The notes under the pieces are model-generated. The model had not been told where the DNA came from. It saw nothing but the letters and a program-made list of their open reading frames with translations, and searched no databases. From assembly GCA_000151295.1 (NCBI GenBank), contig GG745332.1, positions 847,457-911,456 of the forward strand: 64,000 nt of DNA, given 5' to 3'. Shown here one piece after another: positions 1-9,841 of the stretch (its first letter is position 1; the number at the start of each line of letters is the position of its first letter). This DNA is from Allomyces macrogynus ATCC 38327 (lineage: Eukaryota; Blastocladiomycota; Blastocladiomycetes; Blastocladiales; Blastocladiaceae). The translations under genes and the position numbers were made by a program.

Positions 1-89
1 TTCGAGAACTGTTGATGAGACAAACCACAGATTGCTGATCGTGCATTTTCTTCACCTCCTCGTCAACGATCCAAACACGACACAACACC

Positions 90-1068
90 ATGCTTCAGGC
101 CACGACTTTCCGCACAATGCACGCTGCTACCACCGCATCTATGGTGGCCCGCCGGCTCGCGGCTGCACGGTTGATGTCGACCATGCCCGAGGGTGCCGAT
201 ATCAACGAGATTAGGCAGCAGCTGCTGCGCACGGCGTTGCAGCTCGTGCCAGAATACTCGTTCACCGACAAGACCATTACCGAGGCCGCCAAGCTGCACG
301 AGTACCCGTCGACGCTGCGCGGGCTCGCGCCTAACGGCGCGCGCGACGTGATTGAGGTGCTGTTCGAGGACGGGATCGAGCACGTTCGCCAAGCACACGC
401 CGAGTTGCTTGAGTACGCGTTTCGTGTGGTTCAAACATTCGCGGATTACGTTCGACCAGTTTGTTGACGGACATGTGCTCGCGCCTCTGCTCGTAGGCAA
501 TCAGGCGAGAAGAAGCCCGGCATGACCAAGGTCGTTACGCACCTGTCGCGCGCGCGGCTCGAGTACATGATCCCGTACATTCGCCAGTGGCCCGACGCCG
601 TGCAGCTGCTCGCGCACCCGACCAATGTGCCGTTTGCGCTGCACCATTTGCACAAGCTCGTTGATGAAATGTGGCACTTGGCCGGCGACAAGAGCTTTGA
701 TGTGCGTGATTCTGCGATCCGACCGACCAGCGGAACCGAAAAGCTGACGTGGATCGTGATTGTCTAGACCAACTATTACTCGAAGCGCGCGCTGCTAGCT
801 GGTGTCTACACGTCGACTGAATTGTTCATGACCAAGGACCAATCGCCCGGGTTCGAGCAGACGTGGGAGTTTTTGAATGCGCGGTTCCGCGACTCGGCCA
901 AGGTGGGCAAGGCCGCGAGCGACGTCAAGACGACGCTCGAGTGGGGCGCCAGCAACCTCAAGGGGTTATTGATGTCGGTGCGTTACATCCACGTTCACTG
1001 CACGATGGAGGCGAACTGGAGTTGCCGGCTCACTTTGGTGTCTTGCTTAGCGCGGCATTCGGTTGTGA
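90..1068 (+). CDS. COQ9: COQ9, ubiquinone biosynthesis protein
   Basis: Mitochondrial lipid-binding protein of the coenzyme Q synthesis complex, known to support the COQ7 step. Modelled exons: 90-423, 505-701, 768-977 and a short last exon 1051-1068, about 252 aa. The N-terminus is rich in Arg, Ala and Ser with no acidic residues until after MSTMPEG, as in a mitochondrial presequence. Family marks are the helical LRTALQLVPEYSFTDKTI region, the MIPYIRQWP helix and VDEMWHLAGDKSFD (about residues 164-177), followed by a TSTELFMTKDQSPGFEQTW segment. All three internal joins restore the family alignment. The 3' end is uncertain: skipping the acceptor at 1050 gives a tail ending at 1109, and another acceptor near 1072 gives a tail ending at 1156. 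It is convergent with the MutY gene. Confidence 0.87.
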
Positions 1069-1189
1069 ATAGTTGGAGAAGACGGGAAAGAGGGTGGAAA
1101 ACATGCTGATCAATCTATTCCCTTTTGAAAAAGCTCGAAATGGACTTTTGCTGTGAGATTGCAGTATCGTCGGTGAGCACAGCGGTCAT

Positions 1190-3240
1190 TCAATAGCGTG
1201 AGCGATTCCGCAAACGTACTTTAGGATCAGATGCGACCTTGGCCCGCTTGCTTGCTCGTGCCGGTGCAGCCGATCCGGCTGCCTTGGTCTTCTTGCTCGC
1301 CTTGCCGAGAAGCGCAAACGCCTTCTTCATACCCGTCGATACGGCCTCCTGGTCGAGGCCGTCTTTGGCCACCCACTGCGCCGGCGCGTCGAGAACCGCG
1401 GTGCACGCGTCAGCCGTATCAACAGGATCGAGACCTGTTGAGATCACGACGTGGTACACCTCCATTGTCTGCCGAATGTGCGAGAACAGATGCACGACGG
1501 TCCCGAGGGACTCGAGTTTGAGCCCCGCGCTGTCGCCCACATCCAAAATCTGCCCGACCGCGTCCACCGCCGTCTGCGCGTCGACCAACTCCCCGCGGTT
1601 CGGAAACTCCCACAAGCCGGCGAGCAGCCCCCTTTTCGGGCGCTGCGTGAGCAGAAACTTGTCGCCGGCCTGCACGAGCGCAACGTGGATCGTTTCCTCG
1701 CGCGGCGGCTTCTTCACGGACTTACGCGGGTACTGCGTGACGCCGGCGTCCTTGTCGGCCGTGCCCGACCACGTCTTGCAGTGCGCGCACTGGCAGTCGG
1801 CGCGTTTCGTGTGGTACGCCCAGCACTGCGACTGTACGGGACAGGTCGCGCAGCTCGGGTTGGTCGGGGTGCATACGAGCGCGCCGAGTTCCATGAGCGA
1901 CTGGTTCAAGTCGCCCGGTCGGTCTGGGTGGACAAGTTCGGTGGCGAGCGTCCTGTTGCAATCACCGACGCGGTGAGCGAAAACGGCATCAGGGAGAAAT
2001 GAAAAAAATGCCGCACACGTACCAGTGAAGCTCAATCACCGACTTGGTCTTGACGTCCCCGCCGAGTGCGCGCAGCCGCGACAGCACGCGAATAACATTG
2101 CCGTCAACGAGCGGTGCCGGCTGCTGGTACGCGAGCGAGGCAATCGCGCCGGCCGTGTACCGGCCGACGCCGGGCACCTCCTTTTCCAGCGCTTCGGCCG
2201 TGCGCGGCAAGTCGCCGTCAAACTTGGTGACAATGAGCTTGGCCGCCTCGTGCAGCCGCTTGGCGCGCGAATAGTATCCGAGGCCCGCCCATACTTGGTT
2301 CACCTCCTCCAAGTCGGCCTTGGCCAGGTCAAAGATGGTCGGCCACTTGGCCATCCACCGCTGGTAGTATGGGATCACGGTCGCGACTTGCGTCTGCTGG
2401 CACATGATTTCGCTTACCCACACTACCGAGAATGTAAGCGCGTCAGTGAAATGCCTATCCACCGTCCTCAAACCGAAAGTCGGCCTTACCTTCATAGGCT
2501 CGCTGTCCTGGCGAATCGGCAATTCCTGCAGGCACCGTCGGCATCGCGCTGCTAGACGCAGCGGCGGTGGGACCACGAGCGGCACGTCGTCGCGATTGCG
2601 AGCGCGCATCGCCTTCGTCGTCTTCGTCATCGTCGAGGTCGCTCAAGTCGGATTCGTCGGACCGACTAGCGGCAGCGTAAGCGTCGGAATCTGATGCCTC
2701 TGATGCTGTTTCTCGGGCCGACTGCTCGTCACCCGACGGTGGAGATGTGGCCGACAGCGACACACGAGCGTTTCGAGCGGCAGCGCGAGTACTGCGGCGT
2801 GGTGCAGTAGGAGACGGCAGGCCTGGCCGAGCACGCGACGACTTTCGTCCTATGCGCGCTTGGCGAGTAATTGCTGAGGAAGCGGAGGTCTTCGCTGCTG
2901 TCGACGAGCTCGCAAATTCACGCTCGGGCCGAACATCAGCAACGACGGCGGTAGCCGTCGCGGTATCGGTTGTGGACGCGGCAAGAGCGGCGGCAAGGAC
3001 AGGTTTCCTCCAGGGCAAATCGCGCTTGTTGGCGTCGTACCAGGCCAAGAGCTGGGTCTGGATGGCCTGGGCGTCGTCGGCGCCGAAGCGGTGCGGCGCG
3101 CCGAGGTCTTCAATGTCGACGTCCATGGGCGAGATAGTGCAGCCAGTGTCTGGCGTCGGATGATGGGAGAAGTGGTCGCAATCCCAGAGGTCAACCATGG
3201 TCAGCCGGCCAGTCCCTGCCGCCAAAATCGAAGCGACCAA
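1190..3240 (-). CDS. MUTYH: Adenine DNA glycosylase MutY/MUTYH with a large internal insertion
   Basis: Removes adenine mispaired with 8-oxoguanine in base excision repair. Exons on the minus strand: 3240-2490, 2422-2023, 1952-1190, giving 637 aa. After [17 protein letters not shown] (about residues 64-80) come roughly 165 low-complexity residues (basic, Ser/Ala-rich, then acidic) before the catalytic core resumes at [15 protein letters not shown]. The HhH-GPD signature [14 protein letters not shown] and catalytic Asp in VDGNV are present. The 4Fe-4S ligands follow C-x6-C-x2-C-x5-C. A CQCAHC cluster resembles the zinc-linchpin Cys of animal MUTYH. The C-terminal NUDIX-like 8-oxoG recognition domain includes the [10 protein letters not shown] motif, and the tail is basic. 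A downstream in-frame Met at 3126 is an alternative start. Confidence 0.93.
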
Positions 3241-3362
3241 AAATGCGATCGCGATTCGCTCGCTGGCCGCCGCGAACTTAGTCGTCGATCACAGCTAGTT
3301 CAAACCACGTCCGCCACGGCCCTCGCTGGCGAATGAATCAAACTTGTTGCAAGCTGATGACC

Positions 3363-4876
3363 ATGGCCGCAATCGCAACTACCCGTCCACTCCGTTTAAT
3401 TGGTCAGTGTTCGTCGGGCAGGCCCCCGCGTGGAGTGGCCAGCCGCAACGTCGCGATGATTGACCTCGACGTGGTGTCCAGTGCGTGGGCTGACTCTCAA
3501 GCGGACCCATTATTTATCGTGAATTTCAAGACATTGGCGTCAACCTCACGGACCCCGTCTTTCACGGCGTCTACCGCGGAAAGCAGCAGCATCATGGCAT
3601 GTTTCCAAACAATACGATTAGTCCAGACCAGAAACACGCGACCACGAGTTCAATTATTGCTAATATATCCTTTTTTCTTTCGGAAACGCTCGTCTACAGA
3701 CGATTTCTCGGATGTGCTGGTGCGCGCCCGCGCGAGCGGCGTCGAACGAATGATGGTGACGGGCGGTAGCTTGCGCGAATCCGAGGAGGCCCTGAAACTC
3801 GCGTTGGATCATGGTTCGTGACTTGACCGACCTTCCCCACCCTGTTTTGGCGCTAAAATTTTGGTCCCGTGCTGCCAGACTGGCTGTTCTCGACAGCAGG
3901 ATGTCACCCGACGCGCTGCTCGGAATGGCTCAAGAACCCCGACCAGTACTACCAGGACCTTCTCGCGCTGATCCAGCGTGGTCAAAAAGCGGGCAAGATT
4001 GTTGCCATTGGCGAGTGCGGGCTTGGTTCGTTGATTTTTGTTGTTGTGGTTGCAGTGATTGCGAACTTGAACTAACCTGCTCCTTGAATTCGTAGATTAC
4101 GACCGACTGATGTTCTGTCCCGCCGACGTGCAAAAGACGTACTTCCAGCGGCAATTCGACCTGGCCGAGGCGACCGAACTGCCCATGTTCTTGCACAACC
4201 GAAACACGGGCGGTGTGTTGCTATCTGGACCATTTGCGCAATCGTGCTGTCGGGCTCACGAATTGGGTGCTGTTATCATCTAGGCGACATGATCAAGCTC
4301 CTCAAGGAGAACCGGCACAAATTCACGACAGGCGTCGTGCACTCGTTTGACGGCTCGTTGGACGAACTGCAGGAGCTTCTTGCGCTCGGGCTCTACATTG
4401 GCATCAACGGGTGCTCGCTCAAACAGCCAGAGAACCTCGAGGTGCTCAAGCACATTCCGTTGGATCGATTGATGCTTGAGACGGGTACGTCGTCGTTCTT
4501 TCGTGATCTCGGCTTGCGTCCAGCTGAAGTTGCAGACTGATATCGTGACTTTTCGCGATCACTGGACATAGACGCGCCATGGTGCGATATTCGCCCGACG
4601 CACGCGTCGCACGCGCACCTGATAGTACCGCCTGCCGACTTGAAGCCGACCACCACCGACGCCCAGTATCCGTTCCCGACCTACTTTTTTGCGCCGGAAA
4701 GCCAGGCCAAGCGTGCCGACAAGCTCAAGCCCGGGCAAATGTTCAAAAGCCGCAACGAGCCGTGCACCATGGTCAAGGTGCTCTCGGTCGTGGCGAATGC
4801 GCGCGGCGAGTCAATGGCGGACGTGGCCGAGGCCACGTTCAACAACACGATGAAAGTGTTTTTTGGCCAGCAATAG
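3363..4876 (+). CDS. TATDN1: TatD-family metal-dependent DNase (TATDN1-like)
   Basis: Metal-dependent deoxyribonuclease of the TatD/TATDN1 family. Seven exons: 3363-3402, 3531-3596, 3700-3813, 3879-4025, 4096-4212, 4284-4484, 4572-4876; 329 aa. All six introns are phase 1. Metal and active-site motifs seen: [10 protein letters not shown] at the N-terminus, GCHPTRC, Glu in GECGLD, His in MFLHNRN, VVHSFDG and Asp in [14 protein letters not shown]. The second intron fits only as a GC-AG intron (donor GC at 3597), which gives [14 protein letters not shown], gap-free against the family. An in-frame ATG at 3333 would add ten residues. It is divergent from MutY with about 120 bp between the two starts, so the promoter is probably shared. 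Confidence 0.92.
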
Positions 4877-5591
4877 GGCCAGCAGGGCCAGCAGGGCCGC
4901 GATGTGACGAATTGCTATTCAAAATGTATTCTCTACGATTGTCGATGGTCCGTGCGGGTCTGCACAGCGATGTTGATCCAAGACGTGGGTGCTGCACTTG
5001 GACTATTGCAACCAGGGAGGCCTCTTCAGCAAGTACATCCTCCGACCTGCATGATATCGCTGGTGCGAATTTTGCCAAGGCGATTCGAGCGATTCTTGCG
5101 CTGATTTGCCGCTACGCGTCTCGCGCCGCAGCTCCCTGCTCCTCAGTCTCGGGTCTGAACGCGCGATAACGCGGGCGTCGGGCAGTGTGAGCAGAGTGAG
5201 GACAATCAAGAGGTGGTGCGGGACGTCTCGCAGCGATCAAATCACCACCACCGCCAGCGCGCCCCGCCTCGGCCAGCGGCCCAGCATCGACGACGACCCG
5301 GACTGGCGGGCCAACCCCTGTCCCTCACCCTCGGCAACAATCGGCAACTTCGGCTGTGCCCGGTGGGCCATCAAACAGAGCTCGCTAGTCGCAATCGAAC
5401 GCCATGGCGCGCCGCGAAACAATGGACCCATTGCGCCGTCGTGCTCCACCAACATGACCACATCCGATTTGCTGATGATGATATGCGGCCATCCACGCTC
5501 TGCGTTGGGCCCGCCGCCCCGCCGTCCCTGTGACCTTGGATTCTGCTCGCCCCAATAAATACGACCCGGTTCCCCGTCTTCGACTTGCTCG
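4877..5591. other. Intergenic, no supported gene
   Basis: About 715 bp between the TatD stop and the thioesterase start. The open frames here are GC-rich antisense shadows without recognisable domains. The last 150 bp should hold the thioesterase promoter and 5' UTR. Confidence 0.6.
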
Positions 5592-7546
5592 ATGCTGCGC
5601 GCTCTCGCTCCTGCCGCTGCTCGAACAATCCCTTCAGCACCGGCCTTTCCCTTGGTCCCGTCGACAGTCCCTCCGTTCGCTCGACCTGCCCCACCTCGTC
5701 GACCCACCATGTCGAGCCAGTCCCTGTCCTCGGCATCCCGCCAGCTTGCCTCGACACTCCTCCAGCGGAATGCTGCAACAGCACCGTTGCGAGTGAGCAT
5801 GCACTCGCGCTGGCCTCGCATACTCTCGGCACCCACCAACGGCGCTCGCCTGGGCTCGTTATCCGATGCGGCCGAAGCAGAGACGGTTTCCGCTGACGAA
5901 GTAAAGGAGATTGATATTGGTGGGCCCATTCGACCTGGGTACGCTCAACAATGCCGTTTTTTTCGGCTTTTCTCGTCCGCAACGGGCATACGCTGAGATC
6001 CCGCGTGTTCCTTGCATGTAATCAGTACTCGCCAGCATTCGGTGCTCCCGCACCGAACCTCGTTGACGGCGCGGCTGTGGGTGGACCGGTTCGACCGCAA
6101 CAATGCCGATTACCAGCAACAGCTCGCCAAGAGTTCCAGAACGCCCGTGGCGCCGCGGCAGCTCGTCTTGAAGCGCATGAGTGACTCGTATGTTTCGGAA
6201 CTGCTGCCGTTCAAGTCGAATGCGCACGTCCGCGAAGAGTACATCACGTTCGCGGGCGGGATTCGGATTGCCAAGGTCCTCGAGGACTTGGACGCGATGG
6301 TACGCGAAACTCTCGTTCTCGTAGCTTTCACGACTCCACTCTTGACCACGGCGCATTTCCCTAGGCGGGCTCCATTGCCTACACGCACTGCGCGTCGGGC
6401 AATTCGGACACGACGCCGCCAATCACGATCGTCACTGCGAGCGTCGACCGGCTCGACTTGCTCAAGCGGCCGACAGTCAACCAGGACTGCATGATTTCCG
6501 GCAAGACGACGTATGTCGGTAACTCGAGTTTGGAAGTGACGGTTCGCGTAGATGGGTTGAACGGGGCGGGCGAGCCCGAGGACCCTATTGTCAAGGCGCG
6601 GTTCACGATGGTCGCGCGCGACCCGATCACGAATCGCGCGGTGCAGGTGAACCCGCTCGTGCTCGAGAATGACGAGGAGCGACGACTGTTTTCGATGGGT
6701 GCTGGTACGGCCTGGTTTCGCGCAATCAGCGCTGGCTTTTAGATTGGATCTGACGCTGTTGATGTTCTGTGTGTAGATTTGCGCGCCAAGAAGAAGATTG
6801 CCGCGTCGACGTCGCTCAACAAGGCGCCGCCAACGTCCGAGGAGCGCTTGATCATCCACGATCTGTGGCAGCAGAGCCGCAAGTACTCAGAGTCGGGCAC
6901 GTCGCTTGCCGACAACAACACGGTGTGGATGGCCGACACGAAGCTATCGAGTTCGCACATTACGCAGCCGCAGGTACGTTTTGATTGGTGGGCGCGAATC
7001 GGCTGTAGCACATGTTCTGACCAGTTCCCGCTTCTCTAGGACCGCAACATTCACGGCTTCGTCTTTGGCGGCTTCTTGATGCGGCAAGCGTTCGACATTG
7101 CCTACTCGTGCGCGAGTCTGTTCTCGCAGGCGCACCCGATGTTCTTGGCCATGGACGATATTTGGTTCCGGTACGCCTTCTCGCTCACGATCTCTCCTCA
7201 TTGACGTTTCCTCTCTGACTCGGCGATCTTTCTCCTTAGCAAACCCGTCCCGATCGGCTGCATTCTTCAATTCCAGGCCCAAGTCGTCTACTCGCGCGCA
7301 CCGATCAGCAACAGTTTCCAGGTCCAGGTCACGGCCGACGTCGTCGACCCGCTCACGCGCAAGCGCGACACGACCAACGTCTTCCACTACACGTTCACGG
7401 CGGCCAAGACGGCGCCGAACCCCGTACCGCACGTTCTCCCGCGTACCTACGCGGAATCGATGCTCTACCTCGACGCGAAGCGGCGGTGGGAGACGGGTTT
7501 CGAAATGGCCAAGGAGGGCCACTCGCTCGTGCTGGACGAGTGGTAG
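5592..7546 (+). CDS. ACOT9: Mitochondrial acyl-CoA thioesterase, ACOT9 type
   Basis: Hydrolyses acyl-CoA to free acid and CoA, probably in the mitochondrial matrix. Six exons: 5592-5938, 6026-6299, 6365-6704, 6777-6973, 7040-7170, 7240-7546; 531 aa, with introns of 65-87 bp. The N-terminus is long, Arg/Ser/Ala-rich and poor in acidic residues, a likely presequence. Two hotdog domains are visible: the first runs through the FAGGIRIAKVLEDLDAMAGS region, the second through NIHGFVFGGFLMRQAFDIAY and the DDIWFRKPVPIG strand. The ending FPKTY-like PRTYAESMLYLDAKRRWE matches the ACOT9/10 C-terminus. An in-frame ATG at 5709 could be an internal start. It is transcribed in the same direction as TatD and convergent with the next gene. 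Confidence 0.92.
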
Positions 7547-7686
7547 TAGGCGAGTGCCGGGTTGGGGTAATTTATTCATAGTGTACGTGTTCAAATAGAG
7601 AATGGGATACCAGCACACCGGAAAAAACCTATTCCTGGTCAAAACGGCGCAAAATGGGGAATGCAAAGTAACAACGTAATCATCGA

Positions 7687-8982
7687 TCAATTCAAACTCC
7701 ACGCGAGCGGCGTGCCTTCGAGAAAATACACGTCGCCGAGCACGTTGCCAAGCTGCGACTCGTCCATCGTGAACAGCGGCGCCTCGGGGAGCGCCGCTTC
7801 GGCCTCGGCGTCCAATCCCGTTGTCAGGCACGTTGTTCTACCCGCGGGCGCGACGGGCTCGTCCGCCGCCACGCTCTCCAACACGTCCGGACTCGCGGTT
7901 GTAGCCGATGCCGATCCGTTTGCTTCCGCCTCCACCGTCGTCTCGTTCCTCGACGCGGGCGGCCACGGTTTGGCGCCGCACTTGGCCGCTGCATCAATCT
8001 GCCACACCGACGCGTGCAACTCCAGCTCCCCATGCGCGCCACCGGGACGCGCAACGGGCGCGAGTAGCCACAACACGTTGCGTCTCGCCATCATGCTTGG
8101 CATGTACGTAACGGTACTGTTATGTTGGCACCACCCGAGCGGGACCGGGAACTTCCTCTCGTCGAGCGCCGGGTACTCCATGGCATGAAACAACAGCCCC
8201 ACCGCCGGCGCCGTATCGGCCGCGCGCGACGCGACGGTGATCGCTGGGTTCGGCACGCTCGCGCGTCCGCAGGGACGGTGTACGAACAGGTGCGCGTGCC
8301 ACAGGTCGAACCGCGATAGCGTCAGGTTCGTGCGTGCGGCGGGTCCGCCGATGGCGCGGAATACGCTGGACAGGTGCGATGTGAGCGGTGCGAGGTCGTT
8401 GTGCAGTGGAGAGACGATGGGGGTGCGCGTCAGCGTGCACTTGTCGAACGCCGGGAACGTGAAGTCGCGCGCACGGTCGAGTAGCGCGGACATGGATGAC
8501 GACGGTTCGGCGGCAGTTGCACTAGCGTAGAGGGCGCGCAGTGCGTGCTGCGTGCGCGGGTCGGACGGGTTCGGCGCGGGGACCGGGATCGCGTACGGTG
8601 GGGTAGAGACCGACGTGATCGCATGGGCCAGTGCGTCGTCGGCAGCAGGGTGGAACGTGGTGGCCGGGGGCTCGTCGAGGATCCCTCGCGCGACGTGCTG
8701 GTGACGGCGTGCAGCAGCAGCGGCCGCGTCGGCACGGAGCAGCACGTCAATCAAAGCGCTGCCCGTGCGATTCGCGCATTGCGGTGCTCGAGCAGTGACG
8801 GATCTCGCGACGAGGTGCGACGCCGACGTGAATCCGCCCCATGGCCGGTTCGGTCCAATCAGGTCCGACTTGTCGTTGTTGATTGGCCACGCGCTGCTGC
8901 TGTTCGGAGCGGAGGCGAGAACCGACGCGAGCGCGACCGTAATCGTCAGGGCGAGCGTAATCAAAGCGACGCGGCGATTCAT
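7687..8982 (-). CDS. Unknown protein with N-terminal signal peptide or anchor
   Basis: Single-exon gene, 431 aa from the Met at 8982; I recognise no family. This start places a basic MNRR followed by a hydrophobic stretch (about residues 5-27) at the very N-terminus, a signal peptide or type II anchor; the frame stays open to an upstream ATG at 9156. The body is Ala/Pro-rich and has several Asn-x-Ser/Thr sites (for example NRTG, NLTL, NSTV, NETT), consistent with a secreted or lumenal glycoprotein. The central part with FDLWHAHLFVH, LLFHAMEYPALD and NVLWLLAP looks globular. An even number of Cys residues would allow disulphides. Convergent with the thioesterase, stops 140 bp apart. Confidence 0.72.
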   Translation of the reverse strand: MNRRVALITLALTITVALASVLASAPNSSSAWPINNDKSDLIGPNRPWGGFTSASHLVARSVTARAPQCANRTGSALIDVLLRADAAAAAARRHQHVARGILDEPPATTFHPAADDALAHAITSVSTPPYAIPVPAPNPSDPRTQHALRALYASATAAEPSSSMSALLDRARDFTFPAFDKCTLTRTPIVSPLHNDLAPLTSHLSSVFRAIGGPAARTNLTLSRFDLWHAHLFVHRPCGRASVPNPAITVASRAADTAPAVGLLFHAMEYPALDERKFPVPLGWCQHNSTVTYMPSMMARRNVLWLLAPVARPGGAHGELELHASVWQIDAAAKCGAKPWPPASRNETTVEAEANGSASATTASPDVLESVAADEPVAPAGRTTCLTTGLDAEAEAALPEAPLFTMDESQLGNVLGDVYFLEGTPLAWSLN

Positions 8983-9841
8983 TTTGCTGCAAGTTGCTAC
9001 AACCATGAGCTCGAAGCCCAACGCCAAGTTGCTGCAACCTGCAGCGTGGCGACGACGGTGGCAAAGGCTGGCGTGAACGTCGACGTACTTGTCAGCGCCG
9101 ATTGCGTCATGCACCGGTCGGGATGCGGACACGCCGCGGACAGCTCGAGCGATCATGACAGATTGGTCACGACCAAACTCGAAACGAAAAAGGGAACAAA
9201 AAAGAGAAAAGTGATCCTCAGCGCAGGATCATGGGTGGAGAGGTCTGGCGACGTGGTCGACTTGACGTAGCCGCGACCGAGAAGCGCACGCGACTATTCC
9301 CACGGCGTGGTGATGTGACGGGTGGTATGATCAAGCTGCAACCGCCGGCTAGCGGACGACAAATGGTGACAACTTGATCAAATTCGGATCGGAGAGAGGG
9401 ATCATGTCTTTTTTGCGGGCAACCGTTGTGTTCCGCCAGGGCCGTCTGCCCCCCAATAGTGGTTGGGAGCAACAAGCCCAATGCGGCGAGTGACAGTGCG
9501 GATCAGTCCCGTGACTGGTCGCCATAGCAATTAGCTCCATTTCGCTCGAGCCTGTCAGGCCTACCGACCATGCGTGACCGCGTCGCAAAGTGTCACAACA
9601 ATGTCTTTGCGTCCGCACCTCGCCACTGCCTGCGCCCATCGTCGACCGTTGCGGTCAATCGTAACCATGTCAACGGAAAGGACCAATACATGCTGCAGAG
9701 CCCACCAAGTCCTCACCAAGTCATGCAACCGTCGACCATGGCCGCCATAAGAACCGCCGCCGGCCCGCGTCTGATGCCGACTGTGGAGATAGCGACTCTT
9801 CCATCCGCCATCTTACGTCTTGCATCCGGCACCTCGCTTCA
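8983..9841. other. Divergent intergenic region, no supported gene
   Basis: About 860 bp separating the start of the signal-anchored unknown (minus) from the E2/F-box/TerD gene (plus). It presumably carries both promoters. I see no convincing ORF, tRNA or repeat. Confidence 0.55.

Noticed and set aside
1070..1160. Alternative last exon of COQ9 after the acceptor near 1072
   Set aside because: Its sequence does not resemble the COQ9 C-terminus; left as an alternative because the end of the gene is uncertain.
7824..9156. N-terminal extension of the signal-anchored unknown to 9156
   Set aside because: The extension would bury the hydrophobic signal at residues 60-85; the Met at 8982 puts it at the N-terminus.
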